Shown here: positions 32,110 to 44,518 of the stretch, one piece after another
How positions within the stretch are numbered: the stretch's first letter is position 1
Layout: the number at the start of each line of letters is the position of its first letter
Source of the DNA: Ophiura sarsii
Taxonomy: Eukaryota; Echinodermata; Ophiuroidea; Amphilepidida; Ophiuridae
NCBI GenBank assembly: GCA_035610835.1
Contig: CM069447.1
Coordinates: 62,336,060 to 62,400,059, forward strand
Length of the DNA stretch: 64,000 nucleotides
Reading direction: 5' to 3'
Made by a program: the position numbers and the translations under genes
The notes under the pieces: model-generated
The model's input: the letters and a program-made list of their open reading frames with translations, nothing else
Told to the model about the DNA's origin: nothing
The model's database searches: none

Positions 32110-32517
32110 CACTCTAAGAAATTAAAGAACCCTTTTTTGTCCTGCCAGGAGAACCCTTAAAGGTTCTTTAAAGAACCAAAAACAGTTCCCCAAACGTGAT
32201 CATGGTGATACAGTGAACCATTTTTGGTTGATACAGAACCATTTTTGGTTCTATGAATAACCTAGTTTGGTTCTTCAATTTTCAAGAACCTTTTTTGAAG
32301 GTTCAAGAGAGAGGTTCTTTATAGAACCGTCATCGAACCTTCAAAAAGGGTTCTTGAAAATTGAAGATCCCCAAAAGGTTCTTCATAGAACCAAAAATGG
32401 TTCTGTATCAACCAAAAATGGTTCTGTATCATGTTTGGGGAACTATTTTTGGTTCTTTAAAGAACCTTTAAGGGTTCTCCTGGCAGGACAACTTTAGAAC
32501 CATTTTTTCTGAGAGTG
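32110..32517. mobile_element. 408-bp palindromic MITE rich in AGAACC/GGTTCT, TA-flanked
   Basis: The ends CACTCTAAGAAA and TTTTCTGAGAGTG are inverted and flanked by TA (32108-32109, 32518-32519). Both arms carry CCTGCCAGGAGAACCCTTAA and repeated AAGAACC/GGTTCTT blocks, so the entire element folds on itself. Related AGAACC-rich sequence occurs at 44930-45185. Confidence 0.7.
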
Positions 32518-32548
32518 TACTGTGAATCTATGTACATATATAAGCCTA

Positions 32549-33073
32549 CGAGGGGGTATCAAAAAGTTATTGAAATCACCCAGAAGTGAAAGAGCTATCG
32601 ATAAAATGTTGTCACTGGTCCAAAAATGGTCTCATAAGTATGTCTACTTTCTTTACAGGTGGCGCTAGATGCCAAGGCCATGTAAATCAATGACGTCTTC
32701 CAACGGTAAAGTAAAGTATAATGGTCAGGAGTATGGGGCTTATGAATTTTGTCATTTACAGTGATAAATTAAGACCTACGAGTGACAAATGACAAAATTT
32801 AAAAAAAACCTAGGCCTAATATTCTTCTGGAAGGTGTCCCACAAGAATCAGTTAATTGGACCATTATAATTTACCATGTACACAACACCGTTGGAAGACG
32901 TCATTGATTTACATGGCCTTGGCATCTAGCGCCACCTGTAATGAAAGTAAACATACTTATGAGACCATTTTGCACCATAATGTTTTTAATGACCAGTGAT
33001 GACACTGACACAATTTAATCGATATAGCTTCTTCACTTCTGGGTGATTTCAAGAACTTTTTGATACCCCCTCG
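32549..33073. mobile_element. 525-bp mariner-like MITE with long inverted arms
   Basis: The ends CGAGGGGGTATCAAAAAGTT and the complementary AACTTTTTGATACCCCCTCG are flanked by TA at 32547-32548 and 33074-33075. The arms continue (CACCCAGAAGTGAA; GCGCCACCTGTAATGAAAGT) through most of the element. TA duplication and the CGAGGG-type terminus agree with the Tc1/mariner superfamily. No transposase frame is present. Confidence 0.75.
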
Positions 33074-34503
33074 TACATGTACTACTCGTAAGACTAGCGG
33101 CCTTATGATGATTGCGCAATAGATTCAGAATAGCTTTTACTTTCATGCCCTGAAAAAGACAGATTGAATTCAAATGTTGGGAATGTTAATATTATCACAT
33201 ATGGCACAATTTTAAGTCTAGAAAAAAGAGGTTTACACAAGAGGGTTGATGCACCTGTATATTGTTTTCAAGGTGTTTGGATAATGAAATCTGTCACTTT
33301 TTGAACTACAGCTAAATATTGTTGTTGAATCGGGGAAAGGGAGCAGTTTAATGAATTACTAATAGACATAGATGCGATGTGTTTTTCAATCATGGTGCTT
33401 GTTTTATTAATTATTGTTTTATGGTAATTAGCTTCCGGTACATTTAATAGCATTAATTCATGTTGGGAAGTAAAACAGACTCGCTGTGCGGGAGGAGTGG
33501 CGAACCCCCCACAGCCAAGTATTACATGGGGAGTCTGGCCCAAACGCTAATGAAAGAGAGATGGGCACTCCGCGCGCGAGCTTTGCTCGGCACGAGTCTT
33601 TACTTTTTTTTAACTTACATTTAATAGTTAATTCGTTTGACATTTTAATTTGATTCAAATTGGATCAGGAAAGGGCAAAATAGTGTTACCTTTGGGGTTT
33701 TTTCGGGAGAAACATGTTAGTGATTACAATAAGGTTTATTTAAAATCACGCATTTACTTTGTTCACAGATATGAATTATCAACCAATTTCAATATCGTAA
33801 GTGCAAGCCGTATTTTCCACTTAATGCAAGAAGGTCGTATGTGAACGAATCGCTCTAAAATATCTGCATGCAAGAGGGTCGTAAGTGCAAATATTATTTT
33901 TGAATTATAAAACTATAATTATTATTGTCTTTGTTCTCCGTTTAAAATAATTTCTGCGGGGAAATTAAATATATATTAATAACATGGTAAAACAAAGCGT
34001 GTTAATTGATTAAGGGAAGAGGGTCGTAAGTGGCACTTACGACACACTTGTAAAGCAAAATTACAAGGTTTACAAGACGGTCGTGAGTGGCACCTATACG
34101 ACACTCTTGTAAAAGAGAATTGATTTTTGATTTTCGCAAGAACTGTTACTTACGACCGTTTTACGCCTAGTTTTGTTAATAAAACTAACTGAAATTAAAA
34201 AGATAATAAATTTCAAAAATAGTGCAAAATTTGTGTTAAAGCCTATTGTTTTAATAATCCACCAAAACTCGATCGATGAGGTTGTCCACATAACGGCAGA
34301 AAAAAAATCGCATGGTCAAAATCGCAAATCTACCGACGGAGGGTCATGTTTACCGACGGGGTTATTTCAGGACCCCCACCCCTTGGGTACGCCACTGTTC
34401 AGCCGATAATAGAATAATTTCTAGCATTTATTATCTGTTTGGAATCCAAAAAGTCTTTATAGGGTCTAAATATAAAGTGAAAAAATAAAAATTGAACCGA
34501 CAA

Positions 34504-34599
34504 GGACTTCCAGGCTGTCGGACTTCCAGACTGTCGGACTTCCAGGCTGTCGGACTTCCAGACTGTCGGACTTCCAGACTGTCGGACTTCCAGGCTGTC
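34504..34599. repeat. 16-bp minisatellite, six copies
   Basis: Six head-to-tail copies of GGACTTCCAGRCTGTC, with alternating A/G at one position. Because 16 is not a multiple of three, the open frames across it are artefacts. Confidence 0.9.
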
Positions 34600-35786
34600 A
34601 ATTTGCCGCCGAGTCAGTAAATTAATATGGGGTGCTTGCCGTTGAGTCACACACTTGAGAGCGGGAGGGGGTTGGGTGACGACGTGCCCCCCCCCCCCTT
34701 TCTGGCTAAGGAGTCACTCATACAGAGGCTAATGAGATGCATGGACTTCAAATTGAATAGACCAATTATTGATCAAATCAACAGTTTATCAGCATAAAAT
34801 CTCGTGCCAAAGTAATCAGTCGCATTTCAAGGTGTTCCTAGAATAATTACCTATAAAAGACGTATCAGTCCATAAAATAGCAACCCTATAATTACAGAAA
34901 GACAACGCATTGTAATTATGCATATTGTTTTCAAGGCGTTGGGATAATGATATATATCACTTTGAACAACAGGTTACAATGATTAGTGTTCGGAGTAAAA
35001 TAGCAACTAAATGAGGACCACCAATAAGTGTCTTAAATGAATGCAGTGTCTATATATAATTAGACCCATCATTGTCTTACTAGTTTGGCTAAATGATTTA
35101 TTGTAATTAGCTACCGGTATATAAAATTGATTAATTCTTTATTCATTTCAAACTGCATCATGGAAAACTATAATAGAGCTAAGTTTGGCTTTTTGAATTG
35201 AGAAGGCACACTCGTTTTTCGAATAAAAAAAATGATAAAATTGAAAATGTTTTGGTGGACATATTAAAATGCTGCAAACGCGAATCTATTATGCCGATAT
35301 ATTTTGGACATACAAAAAAATGGGCCGATTGTTGAATGCAAAATACATCTATAAACATTATGCTAAAAACACTAGGTCTAACTGCTTGGGTAAGATTTGT
35401 GTTAAGGCTAATTTTTAAAAGTTGATTCAGCAGTGCGTCGAGAAAAATGTATTACAATGTAATAGTAATTGATGATCTACAACCACAAAAGACGAATACG
35501 GTTTCAACAACAAAATGGCGATTGCTCGAGCGAATAGAAAGATTATTTAATGAAAACGTTATATAGGAATTGCAATTCATTTTCAGATTTCATGTACCAA
35601 TATTTCATTGTCTATTTTTGGCTAAGTATCTAAAAATAACTTATATAGCTACGGGCAAACATTTGGAATTTTTGTCTTTCTTTTATTCATATTGGTTGGC
35701 TAAAAGGGTCACAATAGTGTCAGGTTTACATTAACAGATACTAAAAATTAAACAAAAATATCTCTCGCACTGGATTCGTGTATGTA

Positions 35787-35810
35787 CAGGGTGTCCCAAA
35801 AGTTTCGAAT
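35787..35810 (+). mobile_element. Solo mariner-like end (CAGGGTGTCCCAAAAGT)
   Basis: TACAGGGTGTCCCAAAAGTT, a terminus shared by many mariner-like repeats, lies just left of the satellite. No partner end is visible to the right, because the satellite follows. Confidence 0.35.
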
Positions 35811-35895
35811 CCTTTTTAAAGCTTCATTTCTCTGTTAAAACATTTCGCAGTATCTAACTAGCGTTTCAGACTCGTACCTCCTCAATAGCCCAAAG

Positions 35896-38683
35896 CTGTG
35901 CCTCTCTAAACCTTGCTAGCAAAGACCCGGCTATACACTGTAAAAAGAAGCGTTTATATTTCTGATAACACTTAATAAACACTTCAACACGTTTATTTTT
36001 ATGTTTTACGTGTAAAGGTATAATTATTAACACCCCAACATGTTTCTTATTGATGATATGTTGGTGTGTTAATAAATATAACAAAATTACCTCTATAAAC
36101 GTGTTGTAGTGTTTATGCAAACGTTTATCGTATGCAATGCCTCGTATACCTTTACACGTAAAACATAAAAATAAACGTGTTGAAGTGTTTATTAAGTGTT
36201 ATCAGAAATATAAACGCTTCTTTTTACAGTGTAGTGTTGCTGTGTCCCTCTAAACCTTGCTAGCAAAGACCCGGATATAGTGTTGCTGTACCCCTCTAAA
36301 CCTTGCTAGCAAAGACCCGGCTATAGTGTTGCTGTGCCCCTCTAAACCTTGCTAGCAAAGACCCGGCTATAGTGTTGCTGTGCCCCTCTAAACCTTGCTA
36401 GCAAAGACCCGGCTATAGTGTTGCTGTGCCCCTCTAAACCTTGCTAGCAAAGACCCGGCTATAGTGTTGCTGTGCCCCTCTAAACCTTGCTAGCAAAGAC
36501 CCGGCTATAGTGTTGCTGTGCCCCTCTAAACCTTGCTAGCAAAGACCCGGATATAGTGTTGCTGTACCCCTCTAAACCTTGCTAGCAAAGACCCGGCTAT
36601 AGTGTTGCTGTGCCCCTCTAAACCTTGCTAGCAAAGACCCGGATATAGTGTTGCTGTACCCCTCTAAACCTTGCTAGCAAAGACCCGGCTATAGTGTTGC
36701 TGTGCCCCTCTAAACCTTGCTAGCAAAGACCCGGATATAGTGTTGCTGTACCCCTCTAAACCTTGCTAGCAAAGACCCGGCTATAGTGTTGCTGTGCCCC
36801 TCTAAACCTTGCTAGCAAAGACCCGGCTATAGTGTTGCTGTACCCCTCTAAACCTTGCTAGCAAAGACCCGGCTATAGTGTTGCTGTGCCCTCTAAACCT
36901 TGCTAGCAAAGACCCGGCTATAGTGTTGCTGTGCCCTCTAAACCTTGCTAGCAAAGACCCGGCTATAGTGTTGCTGTACCCCTCTAAACCTTGCTAGCAA
37001 AGACCCGGCTATAGTGTTGCTGTACCCCTCTAAACCTTGCTAGCAAAGACCCGGCTATAGTGTTGCTGTACCCCTCTAAACCTTGCTAGCAAAGACCCGG
37101 ATATAGTGTTGCTGTACCCCTCTAAACCTTGCTAGCAAAGACCCGGCTATAGTGTTGCTGTACCCCTCTAAACCTTGCTAGCAAAGACCCGGCTATAGTG
37201 TTGCTGTGTCCCTCTAAACCTTGCTAGCAAAGACCCGGCTATAGTGTTGCTGTACCCCTCTAAACCTTGCTAGCAAAGACCCGGCTATAGTGTTGCTGTA
37301 ACCCTCTAAACCTTGCTAGCAAAGACCCGGCTATAGTGTTGCTGTGTCCCTCTAAACCTTGCTAGCAAAGACCCGGCTATAGTGTTGCTGTACCCCTCTA
37401 AACCTTGCTAGCAAAGACCCGGCTATAGTGTTGCTGTACCCCTCTAAACCTTGCTAGCAAAGACCCGGCTATAGTGTTGCTGTGTCCCTCTAAACCTTGC
37501 TAGCAAAGACCCGGCTATAGTGTTGCTGTACCCCTCTAAACCTTGCTAGCAAAGACCCGGCTATAGTGTTGCTGTGTCCCTCTAAACCTTGCTAGCAAAG
37601 ACCCGGCTATAGTGTTGCTGTACCCCTCTAAACCTTGCTAGCAAAGACCCGGCTATAGTGTTGCTGTAACCCTCTAAACCTTGCTAGCAAAGACCCGGCT
37701 ATAGTGTTGCTGTGTCCCTCTAAACCTTGCTAGCAAAGACCCGGCTATAGTGTTGCTGTACCCCTCTAAACCTTGCTAGCAAAGACCCGGCTATAGTGTT
37801 GCTGTAACCCTCTAAACCTTGCTAGCAAAGACCCGGCTATAGTGTTGCTGTGTCCCTCTAAACCTTGCTAGCAAAGACCCGGCTATAGTGTTGCTGTACC
37901 CCTCTAAACCTTGCTAGCAAAGACCCGGCTATAGTGTTGCTGTGTCCCTCTAAACCTTGCTAGCAAAGACCCGGCTATAGTGTTGCTGTACCCCTCTAAA
38001 CCTTGCTAGCAAAGACCCGGCTATAGTGTTGCTGTAACCCTCTAAACCTTGCTAGCAAAGACCCGGCTATAGTGTTGCTGTGTCCCTCTAAACCTTGCTA
38101 GCAAAGACCCGGCTATAGTGTTGCTGTGCCCCTCTAAACCTTGCTAGCAAAGACCCGGCTATAGTGTTGCTGTGCCCCTCTAAACCTTGCTAGCAAAGAC
38201 CCGGCTATAGTGTTGCTGTGTCCCTCTAAACCTTGCTAGCAAAGACCCGGCTATAGTGTTGCTGTACCCCTCTAAACCTTGCTAGCAAAGACCCGGCTAT
38301 AGTGTTGCTGTGTCCCTCTAAACCTTGCTAGCAAAGACCCGGCTATAGTGTTGCTGTACCCCTCTAAACCTTGCTAGCAAAGACCCGGCTATAGTGTTGC
38401 TGTAACCCTCTAAACCTTGCTAGCAAAGACCCGGCTATAGTGTTGCTGTACCCCTCTAAACCTTGCTAGCAAAGACCCGGATATAGTGTTGCTGTGCCTC
38501 TAAACCTTGCTAGCAAAGACCCGGCTATAGTGTTGCTGTGCCCCTCTAAACCTTGCTAGCAAAGACCCGGCTATAGTGTTGCTGTACCCCTCTAAACCTT
38601 GCTAGCAAAGACCCGGATATAGTGTTGCTGTGCCTCTAAACCTTGCTAGCAAAGACCCGGCTATAGTGTTGCTGTGCCCCTCT
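35896..38683 (+). repeat. 46-bp satellite array, about 53 copies, with higher-order structure
   Basis: The monomer contains CCTTGCTAGCAAAGACCCGG (with the palindrome TTGCTAGCAA), then CTATAGTGTTGCTGT and a variable YCC(C)CTCTAAA. Variants at the GTG/GTA/GTAA/GTGT position and GGCT/GGAT position are ordered. From about 37200 to 38440 they form repeating dimers and trimers (tgtccc-tacccc-taaccc). The first monomer (35896-35935) is split from the rest by a MITE (35936-36231). The array is non-coding. Confidence 0.95.
35936..36231. mobile_element. 296-bp palindromic MITE (CACTGTAAAA) inserted in the satellite
   Basis: The ends CACTGTAAAAAGAAGCGTTT and the complement ending CTTCTTTTTACAGTG are flanked by TA on both sides. 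Uninterrupted satellite monomers read GGCTATAGTGTTGC. The interrupted one reads GGCTATA-[element]-TAGTGTTGC, so the target duplication is exactly TA. The arms are long (to ATTTTTATGTTTTACGTGTA), and the short centre is unique. Confidence 0.9.
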
Positions 38684-38889
38684 TTTTGTTACTTGGCCTA
38701 ATGATTGTTTGATCACAAAAAATACTTGAGAAGTTTAAAGAGCACGAGTATGATAAGCAGTGTGTTTTCAATATCAATCTTTTGTAATATTTTGACCGAG
38801 TGTTTTTATTGTAATTAGCTATTAGAATTGATCCGGGATCTTCAAATAAGATACGTGATTTAGTATACAGAATTGGTGTTACATTCCAT

Positions 38890-38980
38890 TTAGAATGTTT
38901 AGGAGCAGATATTTACTCTTTTTCAGGCTGTGAATCAGAGTAAAAATTACTCTGAAAAGAGAACTTCACTCCTAAAACAT
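38890..38980. repeat. Short nested hairpin
   Basis: TTTAGGAG ... CTCCTAAA encloses CTCTTTTTCAG ... CTGAAAAGAG and CAGAGTAA-AAA-TTACTCTG, making an ~80-base foldback. It may be a small MITE related to the CACTC-type elements. Confidence 0.45.
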
Positions 38981-40620
38981 GTAAAGTCCTAGAGCTCTCA
39001 AAATTATTAAGTTTAAGCTCTTCTATATACATAAGCATTTACATCAACCAATTTAGGAGTTTATGATGAAATGAAAAACACAAGATATTATTAAACGGTG
39101 TTTTTTTAAATTATACCATTTTACCTTACCTTACGCATTTATATATATAAGTGAAATGTCGCATCAAACCCTGCTATACTTGTATTGCCTAACCACATAC
39201 GTTTTCGTATGCAGAATTGCTTGGTAAACTTCGTGTCAAATGCAAGATAACTAAGGTTTGACAATCGAAGGAGGTTCTGCCCCTACAACCATAAGACTCT
39301 GCGTCAGTAGACAGAGTTGCACTGAAGAGGCCACTAACTTAGTACGAAACGTAACTCTTATAATGGAGAACCATATTCCATTGTTTGGACAGTATAGGAA
39401 ATAGGAACATATTTAACCATACACTCAATTGTAGGTTAAATATATAACAACAAAAGCATTTCACCAAAATGTATAAATGTTTAAACTTGTTGGTTAAACA
39501 TGATAACAAACTATTATGTGGTTCACCTGGTAGGCCTATGTGTTGGTTGAATACTTAATCCATATTCGAACAGGCAGGCCTATTAATACATGTACATGTA
39601 CATTCTAAATAGGCCTACGGTATGTTAGAACACGGATTGATTTTTGACGGGGGAGATGACGAGCCCGTCATTTGAAACCACGTTTCTAAGTCGTAACCTT
39701 TTCACAAACCCCTAAAATTGCATTTGCTAATAACTTGCATTAATCATCTTCTGAAGCGATTTTGTTGTAAAATGTAATTGATATTGTTATAATATGAAGG
39801 TAAGAGGACACAGTAAGTTATTTCAGCTATTTGGATGCCATTTAGTAATATACTAAGCTATTTGGATGCTATTTTGTATTATATTATATGATTTAGTAAT
39901 ATACTGAGTCACTGAGTCCACGGCCACGGCACGGCCTCTTTGTTCCGTGTTGCCTTGGCTCTCGCAATTAGCCCAATGATTATGGCGAACCCTAGGCTAC
40001 ATCCCCCAGTCATCAATATTACCGTACGGACGCTAAAGCTGTACAAATATCGGAGCCTGCAAGATAGCGACATAAGAGGGCGGCTGAGAGTTACAGTCTA
40101 GGTGAACCCTTCAATATGATTAGCCCAATGATATGGCAACAACCCCTTGAGGACGGGGATCATACATCGTACAAAATATCGGGACCAGATTTAGTTTACG
40201 AATCACATTTACACACAAAATACACAGAATGTGACCATTTGAAGACTATAATAAGTTGCCTGACTGTTAAATGTAACTAAGGATTACTATGGGAACATAA
40301 AAAGATGAGATTATAAAGTTGAAGTACGCGATCTAATCAGTCAACTTTTTAATAAGCTTATTTTCCCCTATGCTTTCGTGTGTTCAGGCTGACACAGAAT
40401 GCATACAGGCCTGATTGCACTGGGCTACATGTAGAGGGTAAGCTTTAGAATATGTGACGAACCGAAAACGGTGTTCCGTTTCATTATATTTCGTTTACTG
40501 GATAAGTTTCCCCAGAGTAAAAATACTGTCCTACATATACTTACTTTATAGTCAAAAGAGGCCCATTATGTTTTCTAAACCATAATGAAATTGTTTACCT
40601 TTTCAAACCAAAGGGAGTGT
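38981..40620. other. Non-coding stretch
   Basis: A direct repeat pair (ATTAGCCCAATGATNATGGC at about 39967 and 40119, followed in each by ACAAATATCGG or ACAAAATATCGGGA) lies in otherwise unremarkable AT-rich DNA. TAGGCCTA motifs occur several times (39532, 39576, 39608). No exon is visible. Confidence 0.4.
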
Positions 40621-40634
40621 TCATTATAAATATT

Positions 40635-41010
40635 TATTATTTATGGGGGTGGGGGTTATAACATCATAATACTTTCTCTGTCATGACAAAGGCAAAAAGG
40701 TCTCAGAATTCCACAACATTCATCAAAATTATTCAGTGGATTGTCCAAATGAATTTATTATTTATGGGGGGTGGTTGGAAAAAATGGAGGGAGGATCAGA
40801 AAGAAATTCTTCGTTATTTATGGAGGGGGGGGGGGGGGGGGGGTTATTACATCATAATACTTTCTCTGTCATGACAAAGGCAAAAAGGTCTCAGAATTCC
40901 ACAACATTCATCAACATTATTCAGTGGATTGTCCAAATGAATTTATTATTTAGGGGGGGGGGGGGGTTGGAAAAAATGGAGGGAGGATCAGAAAGAAATG
41001 CTTCGTGAGC
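40635..41010 (+). repeat. 188-bp tandem duplication with G runs
   Basis: TGACAAAGGCAAAAAGGTCT and the following CAGAATTCCACAACATTCAT recur 188 bases apart (40683, 40871), each flanked by TTTATTATTTATGGGGGG-type G runs of varying length. Short GATCAAGAAAAAAA repeats follow (41051-41125). Confidence 0.85.
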
Positions 41011-41716
41011 AGTCAAATCTACTATTGCTTGATTAATTGGATATACAGGGGGATCAAGAAAAAAAATCAACGAAAAAGGGGGATCAAGAAAAAAAATAAC
41101 GCTGTTTGGGGTGATCAAGAAAAAAATATGTCCAAAGCTCAAATATTTCCAACCTCCACCACCAGAGTATTTATGAACACTCCCTAAGAATAACATATGT
41201 GTAAGTTACTTTGTGTGAACAAATAAAGCCAATCATATTTTCCAGTTAAAAAAAATTAGTACCATAACACCACTTTCCAAATTATTTCTGCCATATTACA
41301 ATACAAAAACATTTTTTAACATTCAAATATCCGACCAGCTCTACTAGGCGTGCCTAGTCTTGTTATTCTCTAGTTAAGAATATTTTTAATAACCTTTAAT
41401 AAAAAAAGTTTTACAATGTGTCCTTATAATATTTCTGAATGATTCGGTGTCCACCATACAACTTTAATTACCCCAATCCAACTTCTTCATCAATGTTAAC
41501 CATACGTCTTAAAGGTTGTTGACCCTATTCTAGATTTAAGGGCATCATCAGTGTAATGAGAAATGGGACCTTTCATTTGATATCAAAAACACTTTTGAAT
41601 CCCTTAGAGTTAAATTGTTAGGAAACATAGTAGCAACGCTGTTTGTTAATGTCTGTTCTTGAACTTTCAACAGTCTTCTATCTCCCCCGTCCAGTTTTTT
41701 TTAAATACCTTGTTAA

Positions 41717-42097
41717 AGATGCATTGAGAGATATACGTATGGAAGTGCGCCCTCAATTATCCTGGAAATCAGTTTTTTTGCATTAAAGTAATACTTAGGC
41801 ATATACTAACTACCATCTGAAACAGTTTACCAACATTCGCCCATTTATCATATAAAATTTCATGATTTTCTTAGTTTCAATATGATCATATCGAAACTCA
41901 GATGCTGAATTCGGAAGTTATGCATCGTTTTGCTCACGGACTTTCGCGGCAAATCTCATCCCGGAAGTGCCGTTATTGGCTTATTTTGGCATGAAGGCGA
42001 TGTCGGAATTGTATGACATTTTGGATTTGGGCTATGTTGATGATTATCTTTACGTTATATGCCCATTTAGTATATCGATACATCTCTCAATGCCCCT
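41717..42097. mobile_element. 381-bp TTAA-flanked MITE (AGGGGCATTGAGAGAT ends)
   Basis: The ends AGATGCATTGAGAGAT and ATCTCTCAATGCCCCT are inverted and flanked by TTAA (41713-41716, 42098-42101). The interior is unique and non-coding. TTAA duplication is typical of piggyBac and some Kolobok elements. Confidence 0.7.
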
Positions 42098-42777
42098 TTA
42101 ACTAACACGGGTTTACCAGGAGAACCACATCATTGTTGGTTAGAATGTTTGCCCAACAAGTTTACACATTTGTTGTAAATGTTGGTTAAATGTTTAAACA
42201 TTATGTGACCCAATGCAAGAGTGGGAGGCACAATGTGGCAATAGCTATAATTTGATTTAAAAGCACAAATATCGGACAAGAATATGTCAAAAAGTCGAAT
42301 TTCTGTTCTTTGATACATCTTCTATCTAACCAAAGACTCTAGTCCATGAAAATAAAGTGTTAAACTACATCCATTGTAAGGTATTTAGTTTTCATTTACT
42401 CCATTGATTTGTTAACAAAACCAAAACTTCAATTGCCCATAATTTTACAATTTGTATTTGATGTTTTGAGACAAAGTGATTTTCAATCATCTGTAACTTT
42501 GGTTTGGAATGTGATCTGACATTGACCTTGGTACCAAAATGTCCCTTAATTAACATATGCATAAATATCATAATATAAACAACTCAATATTCATATTGCC
42601 CTCGTTGTACCTCATTTACTCACGTTGCGTCACATATTATTAAATATTTTGAAACGAAACCCAAAACATGATACAAAAAGAGCGTCAAGTGTGGTCTAAA
42701 TGGCTGTTTTTACGACAAATTACTTACAGGGACCCTGAATTCAATAATAATAGGCTTTCCTATAGGTCTACTCTTAA

Positions 42778-43087
42778 CACTTTCCACGCGGCTATTTATT
42801 TTACCATATTATACACACACATACACAAACAAACTTTTTTTCTTCTTTTTTTTTCTTTCTTTTTTTTCTTCTTATTTTTTCTTCTTTTTTTTCTTCTTCA
42901 GAAAACATTCCCAATTTTCAAAGTCTATCTCATGGATTACTGAAATAGTAGGCGTGTTTGTACTTATTTCAATGCATTTCCCATGGTGATTCCAAATATG
43001 GTAAAGAAATTCAATAATTTTGACATTTTTGAACATTTTGTGAAATTTTGGGAATGTCGTCTGCAGACGCATGCCGCGTGGAAAGTG
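42778..43087. mobile_element. 310-bp TTAA-flanked MITE, CACTTTCCACGCGGC family, copy A
   Basis: The ends CACTTTCCACGCGGC and GCCGCGTGGAAAGTG are flanked by TTAA (42774-42777, 43088-43091). The interior has the family-specific AATGCATTTCCCATGGTGAT and GTCTGCAGACG blocks. A TTTTTCTTC pyrimidine tract (42835-42900) has expanded inside this copy. Confidence 0.8.
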
Positions 43088-43762
43088 TTAATTCCAAAGA
43101 TTAAAAAATCTAAAAAGATTGACTTTTCAATCTTTTAAAAGTGCTCTGAGGGAAATACCCTAAAGATTGAAAGGAAGATTGAATTCTATCTGGAAAATGA
43201 TAACAACATGACTTAGCTATCTTAGCTATCTTAGATCTAACTTAGATAGCCTGGTAAACTATCACCAACTTAACCATGTTAACAAAGCGATAAATTTCAA
43301 TTTCTATACCATTTTAAAGTCTATAGAATCCAAGATGTATGTGATCACTCCTTGTCAAGTTTTCTATAGTCTTAAACTGCCATGATTTATACGTCTACAT
43401 AATGTCAATTTATAGTTGTTAACGCGGCGTCAAAAAAGCCAGCTGTGCTGTCGCGCTTCCGCGCTTCCGTATTGTCTCACAATCCTAATCATCGATCTAA
43501 TAATCAACTGAATAGACAACCATTATAAATAGATAACTTTGACTGTGAAACTTGTATCTTCTTCCCGATCACAATTATCTGTTAACTGGGCAGTCTTTCT
43601 TTATATACACGGGAGTGTTTCCAAACTATTTGGCACCACAATTAAACCGTGCACTGATTGATATATAAGAAGAGCACAATAGGTTTTGTTAAATATAAGT
43701 GAGAGAAAAATGGGCTATTCCATTTGAAATCCACACACCCCCTGTCTGATCTGGAAGGTTAG

Positions 43763-44000
43763 CACTCACATGCTCACGCGGCTATTGGTTTTATGACCAT
43801 TTAATAGCAGATTTTTCAGAAACCTTTGAAGGTCTATTGAAGAGATTACTGATTCAATACTACATTTGTGTTAGGCATGTTTGTACTTATATCAAAGGTG
43901 ATTCCAAATAATGGTAATGAAATTCAATAATGTTGACATTTTTGAAACATTTTGTGAAGTTTTGGAATGTCGTCTGCAGACGCCTGCCGCGTAGAAAGTT
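43763..44000. mobile_element. TTAA-type MITE, CACTTTCCACGCGGC family, copy B (decayed left end)
   Basis: The right end CTGCCGCGTAGAAAGTT is followed by TTAA. The left end has diverged (TTAG-CACTCACATGCTCACGCGG). The interior matches copy A in the same orientation. Confidence 0.65.
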
Positions 44001-44518
44001 TTAAGGTCATGTCATCCTTCGGAGGAGTATAGATTTCAACTGCAATAGCCTAATAAAGCGTTCTGTCTGTTCAGTTGCGACTTTCGTGTACCATTTTATC
44101 AATTGAAAGTAATAATAAACGTATTTAGAGATCATAATGGACCATTAATCAGACATGATCAATCATTGGTTTAGCCAAAGAAACCTTGATTCAACTGTAA
44201 ATAGATAATATTAACCATATGCCTGACAGATAAGTACTACATTGATAATGCAATTTAATTGTAAAAATTGTATCGCTCAAGGATTTACCCCATTCAATTT
44301 TAGCCTTTTAAGCAACACCTGTGTGGCACACACCCCCACACCCCCACCCCCCCCCCCCCCACCCCCAAAAAAGAGCAAAAAAACCCAATAAGAACAACAA
44401 CAAGAAAATAAAATTGGTATCAAATTAACAATGGTCACTTTTAAAAGTTGATAATTTTCCCATAACAAACAATAGCACGATGGAGATGAGATTGTCTGTC
44501 ATATCGACTGATGATTAA

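Larger units (their letters stand above)
31570..35165 (+). repeat. Ancient ~1.6-kb tandem modules
   Basis: A diverged ~250-base block recurs near 31640-31870, 33268-33680 and 34925-35165, in the same orientation and at about 1.6-kb spacing. It comprises AAGGTGTTYGGATAAT..., TATCACTTTGARCAACAG, then TTATGGTAATTMGCTTCCGG and TCAAATTGGATCAGG. A weaker fourth copy (TTATTGTAATTAGCTATTAG) lies at 38805. Younger MITEs (32110, 32549) sit between copies. I see no exon in the block. Confidence 0.5.
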
